DNA from: Heterotrichella gracilis
Lineage: Eukaryota > Sar > Xanthophyceae > Tribonematales > Xanthonemataceae
Assembly: GCA_032358255.1 (NCBI GenBank)
Contig: JAULBX010007662.1
Coordinates: forward strand, 55,893 to 119,892
Length of the DNA: 64,000 bases
Reading direction: 5' to 3'
Shown here piece after piece: positions 36,001 through 46,900 of this stretch. The notes beneath the pieces are model-generated. The model was not told where the DNA came from and ran no database searches. It saw nothing but the letters and a program-made list of their open reading frames with translations. How positions within the stretch are numbered: the first letter of the stretch is position 1; every line of letters begins with the position of its first letter. The position numbers and the translations under genes are program-made.

Positions 36001-36407
36001 ACACGCAAGCCTATCATTGTTGAGGACCGTTGCATTCACTGGGGTGTGTGCGCATGTCATGCTTTTATTGCAGCGAGTATTAGCACTGCTCCTCGTTGCA
36101 AATACCTTGCATGTGGTGTAGGATACATTTTGCGGACAACGCTCCATGTTATGTACTAAAGCATGACATGCATTTGTTGCTTGAGCAGGCAACAGCCCCT
36201 TCAGATTTTTTGGCCAACACTCCAACGGCAGCTGTGGATGGGCGGTCGATACGATGGGTGGCGGAGGGAGACATGGACAGTGCAGGGCTTAGCAGCAGTG
36301 TGTGCAAGGTGTATGCCCTGGTGACTCGCCACCTGGCAGCAGCCAAGCCAGTCAAGGGGCCAATGGACCGCTTTGTGGCGGGGAAGGGGGTCAAAAAGCA
36401 GAAATGA
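33048..36407 (+). CDS. MUTYH: Adenine DNA glycosylase MutY/MUTYH
   Basis: Exons: 33048-33320, 33520-33702, 34122-34335, 34624-34823, 34997-35167, 35351-35477, 35704-35909, 36189-36407. Phases agree. The product is 530 aa from ATG 33048, or 489 aa from ATG 33171. It removes adenine mispaired with 8-oxoguanine in base-excision repair. Visible motifs: ILPWRRN, catalytic Glu in EVMSQQTQV, helix-hairpin-helix IPGVGHYTSHAV, catalytic Asp in VDANVIRVVSRL, and a four-cysteine Fe-S cluster loop. The C-terminal NUDIX-like 8-oxoG recognition domain shows LLAGLWEFP and VTHTFSHIRMS. The 41 extra N-terminal residues from 33048 (MRSIARLHSNPPGLKLFK) are basic with no acidic residue at the start and could target mitochondrion or plastid; the shorter form with KRRK would suit the nucleus. 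Odd point: the first two cluster cysteines are seven residues apart instead of six. Confidence 0.93.
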
Positions 36408-37619
36408 AGAGGGTGGTGGGGCATTGGTTTGCTTCCGCACATGTTGTGGGAGCATTCAGCGGAATGGGGGCAATAAATGCTGGGACACGCTCAAAGAGTG
36501 TACATTCCAGTTGCACAGACAAGCTTTTACTAAAAAATTTAGGGTCGGGCTATGCCATGTCTTGGCCATGCTGTTTGCAAGCTGTTCGTACTAAATGCCC
36601 TTGCCCTACTTCATAAAATACATGCTGGCGTTAGCCTGTGGCATGGCAAGCCCATCGGTGCCCTGGTGTGAGCCCCTCCCAAGTCATAGTAAGCGTTTGC
36701 CAGCACCTGGGACACTGTAAATATCACCCAGTTGGGCCTTGTGCGTTAATGTTTTCATGATTTTTTCAACGTGGCACTTCATCCTCACATTGAGATGACA
36801 TCACAACGTGCAATCAAATACGATACCTGCACACTTATATTATCGAGCAACTTGCCAGCATAACTGCGGTTGCAATAAAATGCCATTCCATCACCTTTAT
36901 TATTAATTACCTTGCAATGATTATTTTCACCTCCTGGTCATGCTACAGGCTAAATAGCAGCGCTTGCTACAAGGTTAAGAACCGTACTCGCCTACGGTAC
37001 TAACACACAAGAAAGTCCAACAGCCGGTGTTGCTGGTATGATACTAGCCTGACCTAGTCATTGAGAGCTGCGCATGCGTCCCATTGCGTCAATGGCCCAA
37101 CCACTGATTCAGGCAAGGTACGCAAAGCGTTTTTAATACACCGTGTGCATAGTGATCCACCGATTACAATATGTGTACATAAGTGTTGGTTGGTCGCGAG
37201 CTAGTGTGCATCTGTGGGGCGGCTAGCCATGTGCACATGTGCATGTCGACCTTGCTGGGTTAGAGCACGCAGCCGCAGAGCCAAGGAGAAGTTTAAAACG
37301 TATTCAGAGGTCAAACACATAGCCCCATCTGCCCATTCCGCTTTCTTCTCTTTGGCGTGCATTATAACATGTTGATTGGCGCCATCAGTGGGTATATGCA
37401 TGCATTTGTGGGTTGGTTACCCGCACCCACTTCGTTCCTTGCGCTTTGCTACAATTTAAAATCGGTACTTTAGCTTTTCAAACTATTAAAACCACGTTCA
37501 GGCCACCGGCATACTCAACGCAGTCTTGCTGAAAGGGTTCAAGGCACAGGCCTACCAACCCACCATCAGACTAAGTTGCTTCCCCTTGCAGTTTCGGCAG
37601 TGATGCTGTGAAGGCAACA
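36408..37619. other. Intergenic, no gene seen
   Basis: 3' flank of MutY (an AATAAA lies near 36473) and presumed promoter of the PAP/fibrillin gene. No protein-like frame. Confidence 0.4.
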
Positions 37620-39464
37620 ATGCTGCTGCATCGCGCTTCTTCCAGCTCGTTTACAGCTCACTGCACCCTCTCCACGAGGGTGCACAGGCACCCGGTGAGG
37701 GTGCTGCTTAGGAAGCAGGCCCCAAGTTGCCAATCACTGACAGGCAGGCTGCAGTCCTTTTTTGCCAAAAGGTAAAATACTATCAAAGGCTTGACGGGGT
37801 ATGCCGGTGTGGGAAAGTGGTGTGTGTGGTGGGGGATGGGGCCAGATGTGACAGCAAATAGGCCATTTTTGGCTCTGAACAGTGTGCAGTGATCAGGGTA
37901 ACATGGTGATATTAGGACTTCAAATCTCCTCATAATCCTTGGCAATTCCATCCCAAGATCACCTTGCTATTTTCTGACTGCAGCCCAAGCCCTGAGAAGC
38001 AGGCTCGAGACCAGCTACTAGAGGCAGTGCAGCAGGGCACTTTCAATTCCAGGGACCTAGACGGCTTTGTGGACGTCCTCCTTGCGGCACGTGTGCCCTT
38101 CAAGGAGAAGCTGATCGGTGGAGGACCATGGCAGGTGCGATAGCGGGCAACGGAGGTTGTGGCAATTACTGTGGCAAATGACATTTGAGGCCGCCATTCA
38201 GCCATCGCATGGTCAATGCAATATCATGGCGAGGAGATTCTTGAGGTGCATTCCTGTCATTGCATGCACATGTTTGCCAGATCTTTGCTGCCCCATGCAG
38301 GAAAGCATGTCAACCTTTTGTTGGTGCCATGTGCATGGAAGCATGTAGACCGTCACAATGGATGCTGCTAGTTGCAACATGGTCACCATACCATACTTGG
38401 TTCCCATAATCTGCATGGACTGGTTGGAGCATGTATTGGCTGGCCATTATGGTTTGAAGCCTGATTTAGCGGCATTAGCTTGGGCGGTTGGGCACCTGGA
38501 ATCATGATTGCATGCCAAATCAGGTGCTTCTGGGTACGGCAGAAGTCAACAGGGAGTCCCAGACAATGGTTATTGGCACCTTTGATTTGCAATACATCAG
38601 GAAATGGGGTAACCACTGTGCCAGGAGTGAGTGGCGCATTCATGTACATGGCTGACTAATATGAGTCATATTTCTTCACTGCCGGGTCACAAAAGCTAAT
38701 AGCTAACTACCAGTATGATGCAGGTTGTGTACACGCGAGGGGCGCTGCTTTGGCAGACAGCCACCTCTCCGGGCAAGCTGATCACAAGTAAGAACCGAGC
38801 TGCCCAGGACTTTGACCCGGTGGAACGCACAGTCATCAACAGCGCTGAATTGGCAGGGGACAGGGTGTATGTGACTGCCAGCGGAACTTACGAGCCCCAG
38901 GTATGTGTGCTGATCATGCGTGATAATCAGCTCGATACAGAGGCTGAAAAAGACTCAAAAGAACCGTGTTATGCTGCTAAGGGATTACCCACTGTCCACG
39001 CATGACCGGCGGACTAGTACCGATTGGAATGTGCACTGGTTGCTGCTGTGAGAGGAGTCTGGTGCAAACTTTGTTTCAATCCATTTGGTATAACAAGCAC
39101 AGAAGGAACCATCGTCCCCTTAAATGCTTGCCGCATTCTGTGGTATGACACCCAGTCGCAACACGCCCAGCAGCAGCTTGGGTGACATTGCCTCCTGCGC
39201 AATTGAGCACCTATGGATCATACCACATTCACAACTGTGCAGGGAGAGACCGCAAAAACGCCAGTGCTCATTAAAGCCAGCATTGCCAAAGGAACGCTGC
39301 ATGCTTTTGGAGGCAGCATCCCATTGCCAATCAAGGGGAGTGGGCTGGTGTACGTGCGCTACCTGGATGACGCAGTGAGGGTGTTCCAGGACAGCAAGGG
39401 GGGTGTGGCGGTTCAGGTCAGGCAGGATGTGTTGCAGCAGCTGACCGGGGAGGAGTCTGGCTGA
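37620..39464 (+). CDS. Plastid lipid-associated protein, PAP/fibrillin family
   Basis: Exons: 37620-37771, 37984-38134, 38724-38900, 39243-39464. Phases agree and the product is 233 aa. The N terminus (MLLHRASSSSFTAHCTLSTR) is Ser/Thr/Arg-rich with no acidic residue, a good chloroplast transit peptide. The mature domain has the lipocalin-like PAP order: a helix (QLLEAVQQGTFN), then GGGPWQVVYTRG equivalent to the family's G-W-L-YT, and a late strand VYVRYLDDAVRVFQDSKGG equivalent to the YLD-LRV-RD-G signature. Fibrillins bind hydrophobic molecules at plastoglobules and thylakoids. Length is typical of the short stromal/thylakoid members. The subfamily cannot be assigned. Confidence 0.8.
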
Positions 39465-40234
39465 GGGGCCTGCCTATCAGTGGGCGGCGTCCCTGCTTTC
39501 AATGTATGCGTTTTCACTGTCCTCCAGTCATGTGATTGGCGGTATCGCCAACAAGACATGGACCACAGCATTCGTATGATCTTGTATTTGCAAGTTGTGT
39601 GCATTCAATGGTAGGCTTGCATGCATGTTCAGTCGTTATTGGTAGTAGCTGCTAATAGTATCCATAGCAGTCATAGCCTAGGCATGCGTGTTCAGGTATT
39701 ATGATCGTATTTTTTGTGTCAGGGTGTTTGGTGTATCGGGCTATATCCATGCATAGGTGCTGGTAAAACTTGCGTCGTAGGTTATAGGTAATTTCGTAGG
39801 ACCCACCCGGTGCCTATGACAGTAGAACTGTATGGAGACGGTCACCCAGAACCAGTGGAAACCAGCACGATTAAAAAGAAACATTATTGATTTTGTTTTT
39901 ACCAACATTCCGCGGAGCTGCGATCGGACGGTTGTCTGAACCACTGGGCACCGCGGTGCCGATCATGTTCGTCCCACAATGTGATCCACTGTTTATCACA
40001 CCCAGTCTGGTCGGCCTTCAAGGCCGTGCAAACGTGTGCACGCCGTTGCTAAGGCGGTGAACCACTGGTGACTTGGGCTAGTCTGATGCATTTTTTGCCA
40101 GACAGCTGTAACAGTTCCACCAGCTAATACATTCGCTTTCTATTTCATTTTGAGAGCGATCCAACTCACGCCGTCGGTAGCTTGTGTGCCTGTACGTAGC
40201 AGCTCTCGACTAGCAGAAAACCTGTTCGAAATTC
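39465..40234. other. Intergenic, no gene seen
   Basis: Spacer between two same-strand genes; it should contain the amine oxidase promoter. No coding frame. Confidence 0.4.
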
Positions 40235-42986
40235 ATGATGGGGTGGAGCAAGAGCGGTTCGAGTTGGACACATGTGTTGCTCGTCGCACTTGTGGCCTCA
40301 GCTGCCATCTTGGCAGTCAGGGCGCTTGATGTAGCAGACAATGGCTCGAGGTAAGGCTGGTTTGGCTGGTTTGCTGCGCAAGGTCTCCATGATAGGATGA
40401 GGAACCAAGCCTTTAAGTTAAAGTTTACCACACTGGTGCTTTCAGGTCTGCAGCAAGGCCAGATGTCATCATTGTTGGAGCAGGCATAGCAGGGCTTGCA
40501 GCGGCCGTCAGGCTGAAGCAATATGGTCTCAACCCTCTGATTCTGGAGGTAGGCTTTATCTGCACTTGGCCAAAGGCATCTGAATACTGCATGTGTGCTT
40601 GCAAGCGCATACTGTGCCACGCTCACTGTGACAGTGAGTGGGTGCCCTCGTTATATATGCGCACACCGCACAGGCCTTATAATGATTTTAATCTAGGCCA
40701 TGTGCCATGTTGGCAATGGAAACTTGGCGTTGCATGTGGGGTTCTTGCCTGCATTCCTCTGGGGGTACATATTAATCTTGGCCCGGGGATCCTGCAGGCC
40801 CAGGGACGCCCTGGTGGCAGGTTGCTGACTGTGGAGACACAGGCTGGCGCTGTAGATTTGGGCGCCATGTGGCACCATGGCACCCGCAACAACCCAACCT
40901 ACGACCTGTCAAGGGCACATAACCTGAGCATGGCGGCACCCCAGGATTACACCGCAGTGCAGGTCTACTACCAGAATGGAACAGCGAGGGCTGTGTCTGA
41001 CGGGAGGCAGGTTGGCGTCGGGTTTACGATGCGCTTCAGGGCTGCAGTTGAGAGCTTCAAGAACAAGAATCGGGACACTGGGAAGGTAATGCTAGTATGG
41101 CTGCTGTCTGCCAAAACAACAGCATGATGGCTGCTGGCCCTTGCACTCAAGTTGTTGCCTGCCTGTAAATTGACGCATGCATTGTGTCAGTGTTACAGAG
41201 TACTAGTAGTGACAGGCGCATACCTCCTCATGCTCAGCATACCTCCTCATGCTCAGCAACCGTTTTGTCAGACAGTGCCCACTGCATCACAGCAACTACA
41301 AGTCACCTGAATCTATTTGCATTATAGTATGATAAAATTGCGCGCTGCATTTGTATTTGTGAGATTAGTTACCAGCCTTTGTATTGCGTAGGACATTTCC
41401 CTGCTCCAGCTCTACAGGAAGTTCTCCGTCAACCAGACTGCAGAGACATTGATCCTGTGGAACTCTTTGCTCCACAGCAATGCTCAAGTACTGTTGAATG
41501 CCAACGCTAGCGCACTATCTACCATGCGATATGGTGATGCCAAGACCATCCCACAAACAGACATCATGCTTGCGGACGGGTTTGAACCCCTGGCACGCTA
41601 TCTGGCAGAGGGTGTTGACATTAGGTATGCTGCGCATCTCATGCTGCATGCTGTAATGTAAAAGGTGTTGTGGTGTCAGGAGTTGCATAAGGAAAGGATG
41701 CAGCTGTAGCGATGCATAGGTGAAAGAAAGGCATTATTTAATTGCCATGACTTTGTGACTGGCAATCACTGCAGGTATGGTAATGCCGTAAAGACTGTTG
41801 AAGCACAGGATACTCACAATGGCGGCGCTGTGGTGACCACAACATCGGGTACAAAATACACAGCGCCATATGTGCTGATGACGGCATCCCTGGGAGTACT
41901 GAAAAGAAACATTATTCAGTTTGTTCCGCCCCTGCCACAAGACAAAATTGATGCGATTTCTCTGCTTGGCATGGGAGTACTGGACAAGGTAAGTGCAAAC
42001 TCAATTCCAAAAGCACTCAATGAGCACCTTGCAACTGTGGAATCATGCCATGACATGATGTGGCGCGCATTGTGACCATCAATTAGCGCACAAGTGAGCA
42101 GTAATGTGAAGGCGCGTCTAAAAAAATTGCATCCTATTGCCTGACTGAAAAATAATTTTTAGTATATTTTATATTCAAAATATGGAATACCTTAAGATGT
42201 ATCATGCATATGTTTTGCAGGCCAGTAGCACAATCGCACAATTATGACCACTTTGTGTGATTGACAAGGTTGTGCTGGTTTTTGACGAGCCTTTTTGGGA
42301 GTTGGATGCCGACTTCATAAGCATGGCCATGAGTGACTTGTCTGGGAGATGGGGCACGTTCTTGAATTATTACAAACTCTTTAAAGTTCCAGTGCTTGTC
42401 GCCTTGCACGCAGCTGATACCGCGTTGGAGTTGGAATTACTGCAGGTAATTGCAGCACAAGGACCCGGTCCGCTCTTGTCAATGATTGTGGCAATTTTTT
42501 CAGTGTAATTCTTTGAATAGCATGCATGGGCTGGCCAGTAGTTTTGCATTCACATGGGAGGTTGATAGCAAGAATAACGGTCATTACACCCAAGTGGCAC
42601 TGCCCTCTAAAGTGGCCGCCATATTGAATATATAAGCTGACGCGCATTCCCTTTACCAGGATGAGGAGGTTGTTGGAGAAGCTATGACTGTCCTCTACGC
42701 CCACTACGGAGACATGGTCGGCAATTTGACAGAATTCCACGTCACCAGATGGGCCCAGCAGCCATGGGTCTATGGCTCCTACTCCTACTACAGTGTTGGG
42801 TGTCCCAAAAACATTACCCAGGTCTTAGCAAGGCCCCATGCTGGGAGCATCATGTTTGCAGGAGAGGCAACTTCTACCAATGCATCCATTGCCACAGTGC
42901 ATGGTGCGTACGAGTCAGGGATTAGGGAGGCTGAGCGGCTGGTACAGCTCTTGAAACCTTCAGAGGTCACAGTGTTGCCAGCGTAA
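40235..42986 (+). CDS. Secreted FAD-dependent amine (polyamine) oxidase
   Basis: Exons: 40235-40350, 40446-40548, 40798-41085, 41392-41624, 41775-41988, 42269-42445, 42660-42986. Phases agree and the product is 485 aa. The first ~31 residues are a signal peptide (HVLLVALVASAAILAVRALD). The FAD-binding site is clear: IIVGAGIAGLAAAV, an acidic residue closing the second strand (LILE) and GRPGGRL. The C-terminal flavin motif is IMFAGEATSTNASIATVHGA. VVLVFDEPFW and WVYGSYSYYSVG are also typical of the polyamine/monoamine oxidase family. The enzyme oxidises an amine and yields an aldehyde and hydrogen peroxide. With a signal peptide and several N-X-S/T sites, an apoplastic or vacuolar location is inferred, where the peroxide could cross-link wall proteins. 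The exact amine is unknown. The acceptor at 42268 (TTGACAAG) is weak but fixed by frame. Confidence 0.88.
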
Positions 42987-43986
42987 AGTGTGGGGGTGGT
43001 CATCTGTCAAGCTTTGAGATTGCTGCTCAACAAGTCCAGTCCACAATTGCTAGTTTGCAAGCTAGCAAATTGCTGTGATTCGTGATCGTCAAGGGATCCA
43101 ACTGTCATGTGGATGCCATTGATAAAATTTACAAGCCTCCGGGACAATGAAATTGCTGTAGCCTGGACTGGGATCCCAAGTCGAGCCAACAATGAAGTTG
43201 TTCAACCACATGTGCATGCATGGCCATGTCGTTGAATTTACCAACTACAATGAATAATCTGGTGCTGCAGCACATGGGTCAAATGATTCTTGCAAAATGT
43301 AATTTACAGACATCAACTTGCCAGATGTATATGGATCATGATTGGATTCCAGATTGGTTTCATTCATAGAATGCATGGAGAACACTGTGATAGTCATACA
43401 AACCAATAAATCAACCACTCGGTAATACCATATACTATATTAAATGTTCTGTGCCTATTCTAGAACATATTGGTGTATTTCCATGCCATTCAAATTGAAT
43501 GGCAATGGCCATTATTCATTGAGTATGATTCAGGTCCACTGATTGGCAATGCAATGCCTCTCAAATCCAAAGCGTGCGGAGGTTCATTTGACGGATCTAC
43601 TGGAATAGCCTTCAACTTGAAGGCTATTGCTGAAAAATAAAATAAATCAAATTTCCCAACGTACGTCTATGAAGATGCCTAGAAAACCGGGTTTGCTGCG
43701 TGTCACTTGGTTAGGGTTTAAAGAACCCCACAAGTTTGGTGGGCTGACAGCTGTGCCACAGGTGTAGGGCAAGGTGCTCACTCGCCCTCGCCCTCCTCCT
43801 TGCCGCAGCTGAGCATGGGCGCCGAGTTCCAGGTGCCAAAGCTCCATAGTGTGCTACAAAGCTTGCTGGGCATAGATGGACATGCTGCAGACACCAGCGA
43901 TCTGCTTGCTGGATGATCCATAGCCGGTGCGCAGCCGCTGGCGAAGCCGATCAAGGGCTTTATTCGAATCTGATCTGCAGCCAGGC
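42987..43986. other. Intergenic, no gene seen
   Basis: Convergent gap between the amine oxidase and the minus-strand proline-rich gene. AT-rich, with no protein-like frame. Confidence 0.45.
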
Positions 43987-46900
43987 CTAGTAGCAGTCTT
44001 CACTGAACGAGCCCTGGTTGGGGATCCTTGTCCTGATTGGGGATGGAAGGAACTTGGGCGTGAACGAGTATGGCACCTCTGCTGCATGTGGCTGGGCGGA
44101 TGCGTTCATTGCATATCCAGAACCGCCGCCCGTGGGGGACACCTTGGTGGAAGCTGCTGGGTTGGAGCCCTGCTTGGGCGCATTGTTGAACTGCATGAAG
44201 CCTACGCTTGCCAGGTGTTCCTCCCATGAGATCCGGTGTGTGTGCTGCAAGGTGGAGGAGACGAGGACCTCGGCCGTGGAGTGTGCCATGGAGTTGATGC
44301 GAGGGCCCTGGCCGGGGGGGATGGAGCGGCCCGCGTCGCGGGGAGGTGCTGGTGGCAGGGACTTGTCGTGTGGGTTCACGGTGTAGTGGCGTTGCAGGGA
44401 GTTGATGGGGGGTCCACGATGAGGTGGGTAGAAGCGCCCAGCATCATTCTTGGGGTTGATCTGTGGCAGTCACACTTTCTGTCAGATGGGGATTGCAAAT
44501 GAGATGGATCCTCATGTGCATGTTTATAATATTCATATTTTGCATGAATAATAATTATAAATTTCCTTGCAACCGCAGTATCAGCATCACCAACTTCAGT
44601 GCAAGTCTGAACATGCATAAGACTTTATTAATTACATCCATTGCTGGCAGGGGTTGCCCTTCATGCACGCATCCAAACTCACCATCCCGGCGTATGGTAG
44701 TGTGCAGTTCTCCACAGTGACCGGGGTGCGCTGCTTGTGGGATGAGCGCTGCGCCTTCTTCTGGCGACCCTGCTGGGAACTCTTCTTTGCCTGATCCTGC
44801 TCCTGCTCGCGCCCAATGCGCCGGTAGCGCACACAGAACACCACTGCGCCCACAAACAAACAAGTGGTTAGGTCTGTTATAACTGTAATATACAGACAAA
44901 AATAAAGGCTTTCCAAGCCCTGTGCGTCTGTGAGGGACACACGGCTCTGTAATTGTACTTTCATGATGCTACGGTGACATGTCTGAGACAGCGTAGCAGA
45001 CTGCACACATGGATATGTACTCTAGAGAGCCAGGCACTTGGTGTCTCATCTGCAAATGTGGTCCATTCAGGACCACACAAGGTCATTAGCCAACGATAGC
45101 TGGGAATGCCTCTAGAAGAAATAAAGAAGGGAATGCCCACAGGAGACCAGCCCTTAAATACACTGTATCTGTAACTGCAACAGCCAGGCACTGCATCAGG
45201 CACCAGCAGCTCTCACCTGAGTACGACAGCACCAGCATGGCACTTGTGGCAATGATGGCAAACACCCACCAGGGCAGACCTGCCCCGCTCTTGCTGGGAT
45301 CCACCACTGGGAGGATGGGCTCGATTTTGCTTGACTGGACGACAGCGCCATTCGCTCTTATGTTTAAGCCTGAAACTGAAGTTCACACACAAAACATAAA
45401 GTCAGTACTTCTGACAATAAACCCTAAACAACAAGCACGTGAGGGGCATCAGGTGCCATTACTAAAAGGGCTAAGGGGTTTGCATGACAAGAAATCGCCA
45501 GCCTGGTGGCCACCCTAAACCCTAAACTCTAAACCCTAAACCATGGCACACTGCACCCTGATCCCTGCACAATGGCGTTCACAATGTGCATCAGGTTCAC
45601 TGCAGTGCAAGGGAGCCGGACTGCACAAATAAATCAACTAATATGCAGCCTGTCCTTGAACAGGCGCGTTGGTTGTAGGAAGGGGAGTTAGCAAAATGAA
45701 TGGCACTGGTCCCATGTCCATTATCTCCACTATCCTATGATATGGGTGAACATACCTCGCATGTCATAATTTGCTGCCAGCTGGCCTGTGGCCACAAATC
45801 CGAGGATGGTGGCTTGCTCCACTGCCACCCGCAGGCTGCTGGTGGTGATGGTGATCCGCAGCACCACGCCGTCGGGCCCTGGCGGGGTGGAGAGGATGCG
45901 GCGGGAGCCGTACTGCGCAGAGTCGCCGATTTCCCACCCAGAGATGGCAGCGGCGTCGGGGTATGCGTCAACGGGGGCAGGGGCAGATCCAGGGGCCCCG
46001 TTGGGGTCGGTGGGTGAGCTGTTGACCTGGACACATGTGAGGGACGGTTTTGGTCTGTGGCACTGCATGGCATGTTGGCGCGGCTTTGTCTGGCATGGTG
46101 TCACGTCCCCACTATGTGCTGGTGCTGGTGGTGCAGTACAGATTATGTTCAGATGTGAGCAGACAACTTGCGCGGCTTTGAAAACACCCTGGTAGCATCA
46201 TCATGAGAACCATCACGACAGGGTCCAATAGAAGACACCCAATTCAACCCCGAACCCTAACCAAATGCCCTATTCTTAAACCTAAAACCTTAACCGTACA
46301 CAGTCCGGACAAATGCAACAGCTCCAGCTAAATAACTTCAGCGGAGCTGCAACAGAACTGCAAAAGGACAACAACAATAAGAAAACGCACACAGGTAGCA
46401 GCCCAGGTACAACACACGTGTGCAGGGAGCATGCATGAGCAGGTAGCCTCGCATGGTAGCATCTGGTCCAGCACGGCCAGCCTTGGGTGCAGGGTTTAGG
46501 GTTGGTGTAGGGTTCAGGATATAGGGTTCAAGGTTTAGGTACCGAGGTGGCCCTTGAACTGGAACTAGTCCAGCATGGCCAGTCTTGGGTGTAGGGTGTA
46601 GGGTTGGTGTAGGGTTCAAGGGTTAGGGTTTAAGGTTTAGGGTTTGGGGTACGAGGTGGCCCACCTGGAACTGGTCCAGCACTGCCACGTCCATGTCTGT
46701 CAGTGGCACTGGGCCCAGCAGCTCTGCGATGGCAAACTTCATAACGCCGCACTTGGCATAATTGAAAGGGATGAGACGCGAGCCAGTCATCAGTAGCTGA
46801 ACAACCAGGTGCGTGTCCTGCAGGGGTACAAGGAACAGATAGGTAAGCACGCCTTTTGTTTGTTGGTAAGTACGTATGTACTACCATTTATACGCAGTCA

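Noticed and set aside
45513-45542. Chromosome end
   Set aside because: Only four telomere-type units, with genes continuing on both sides, so it is an interstitial motif.
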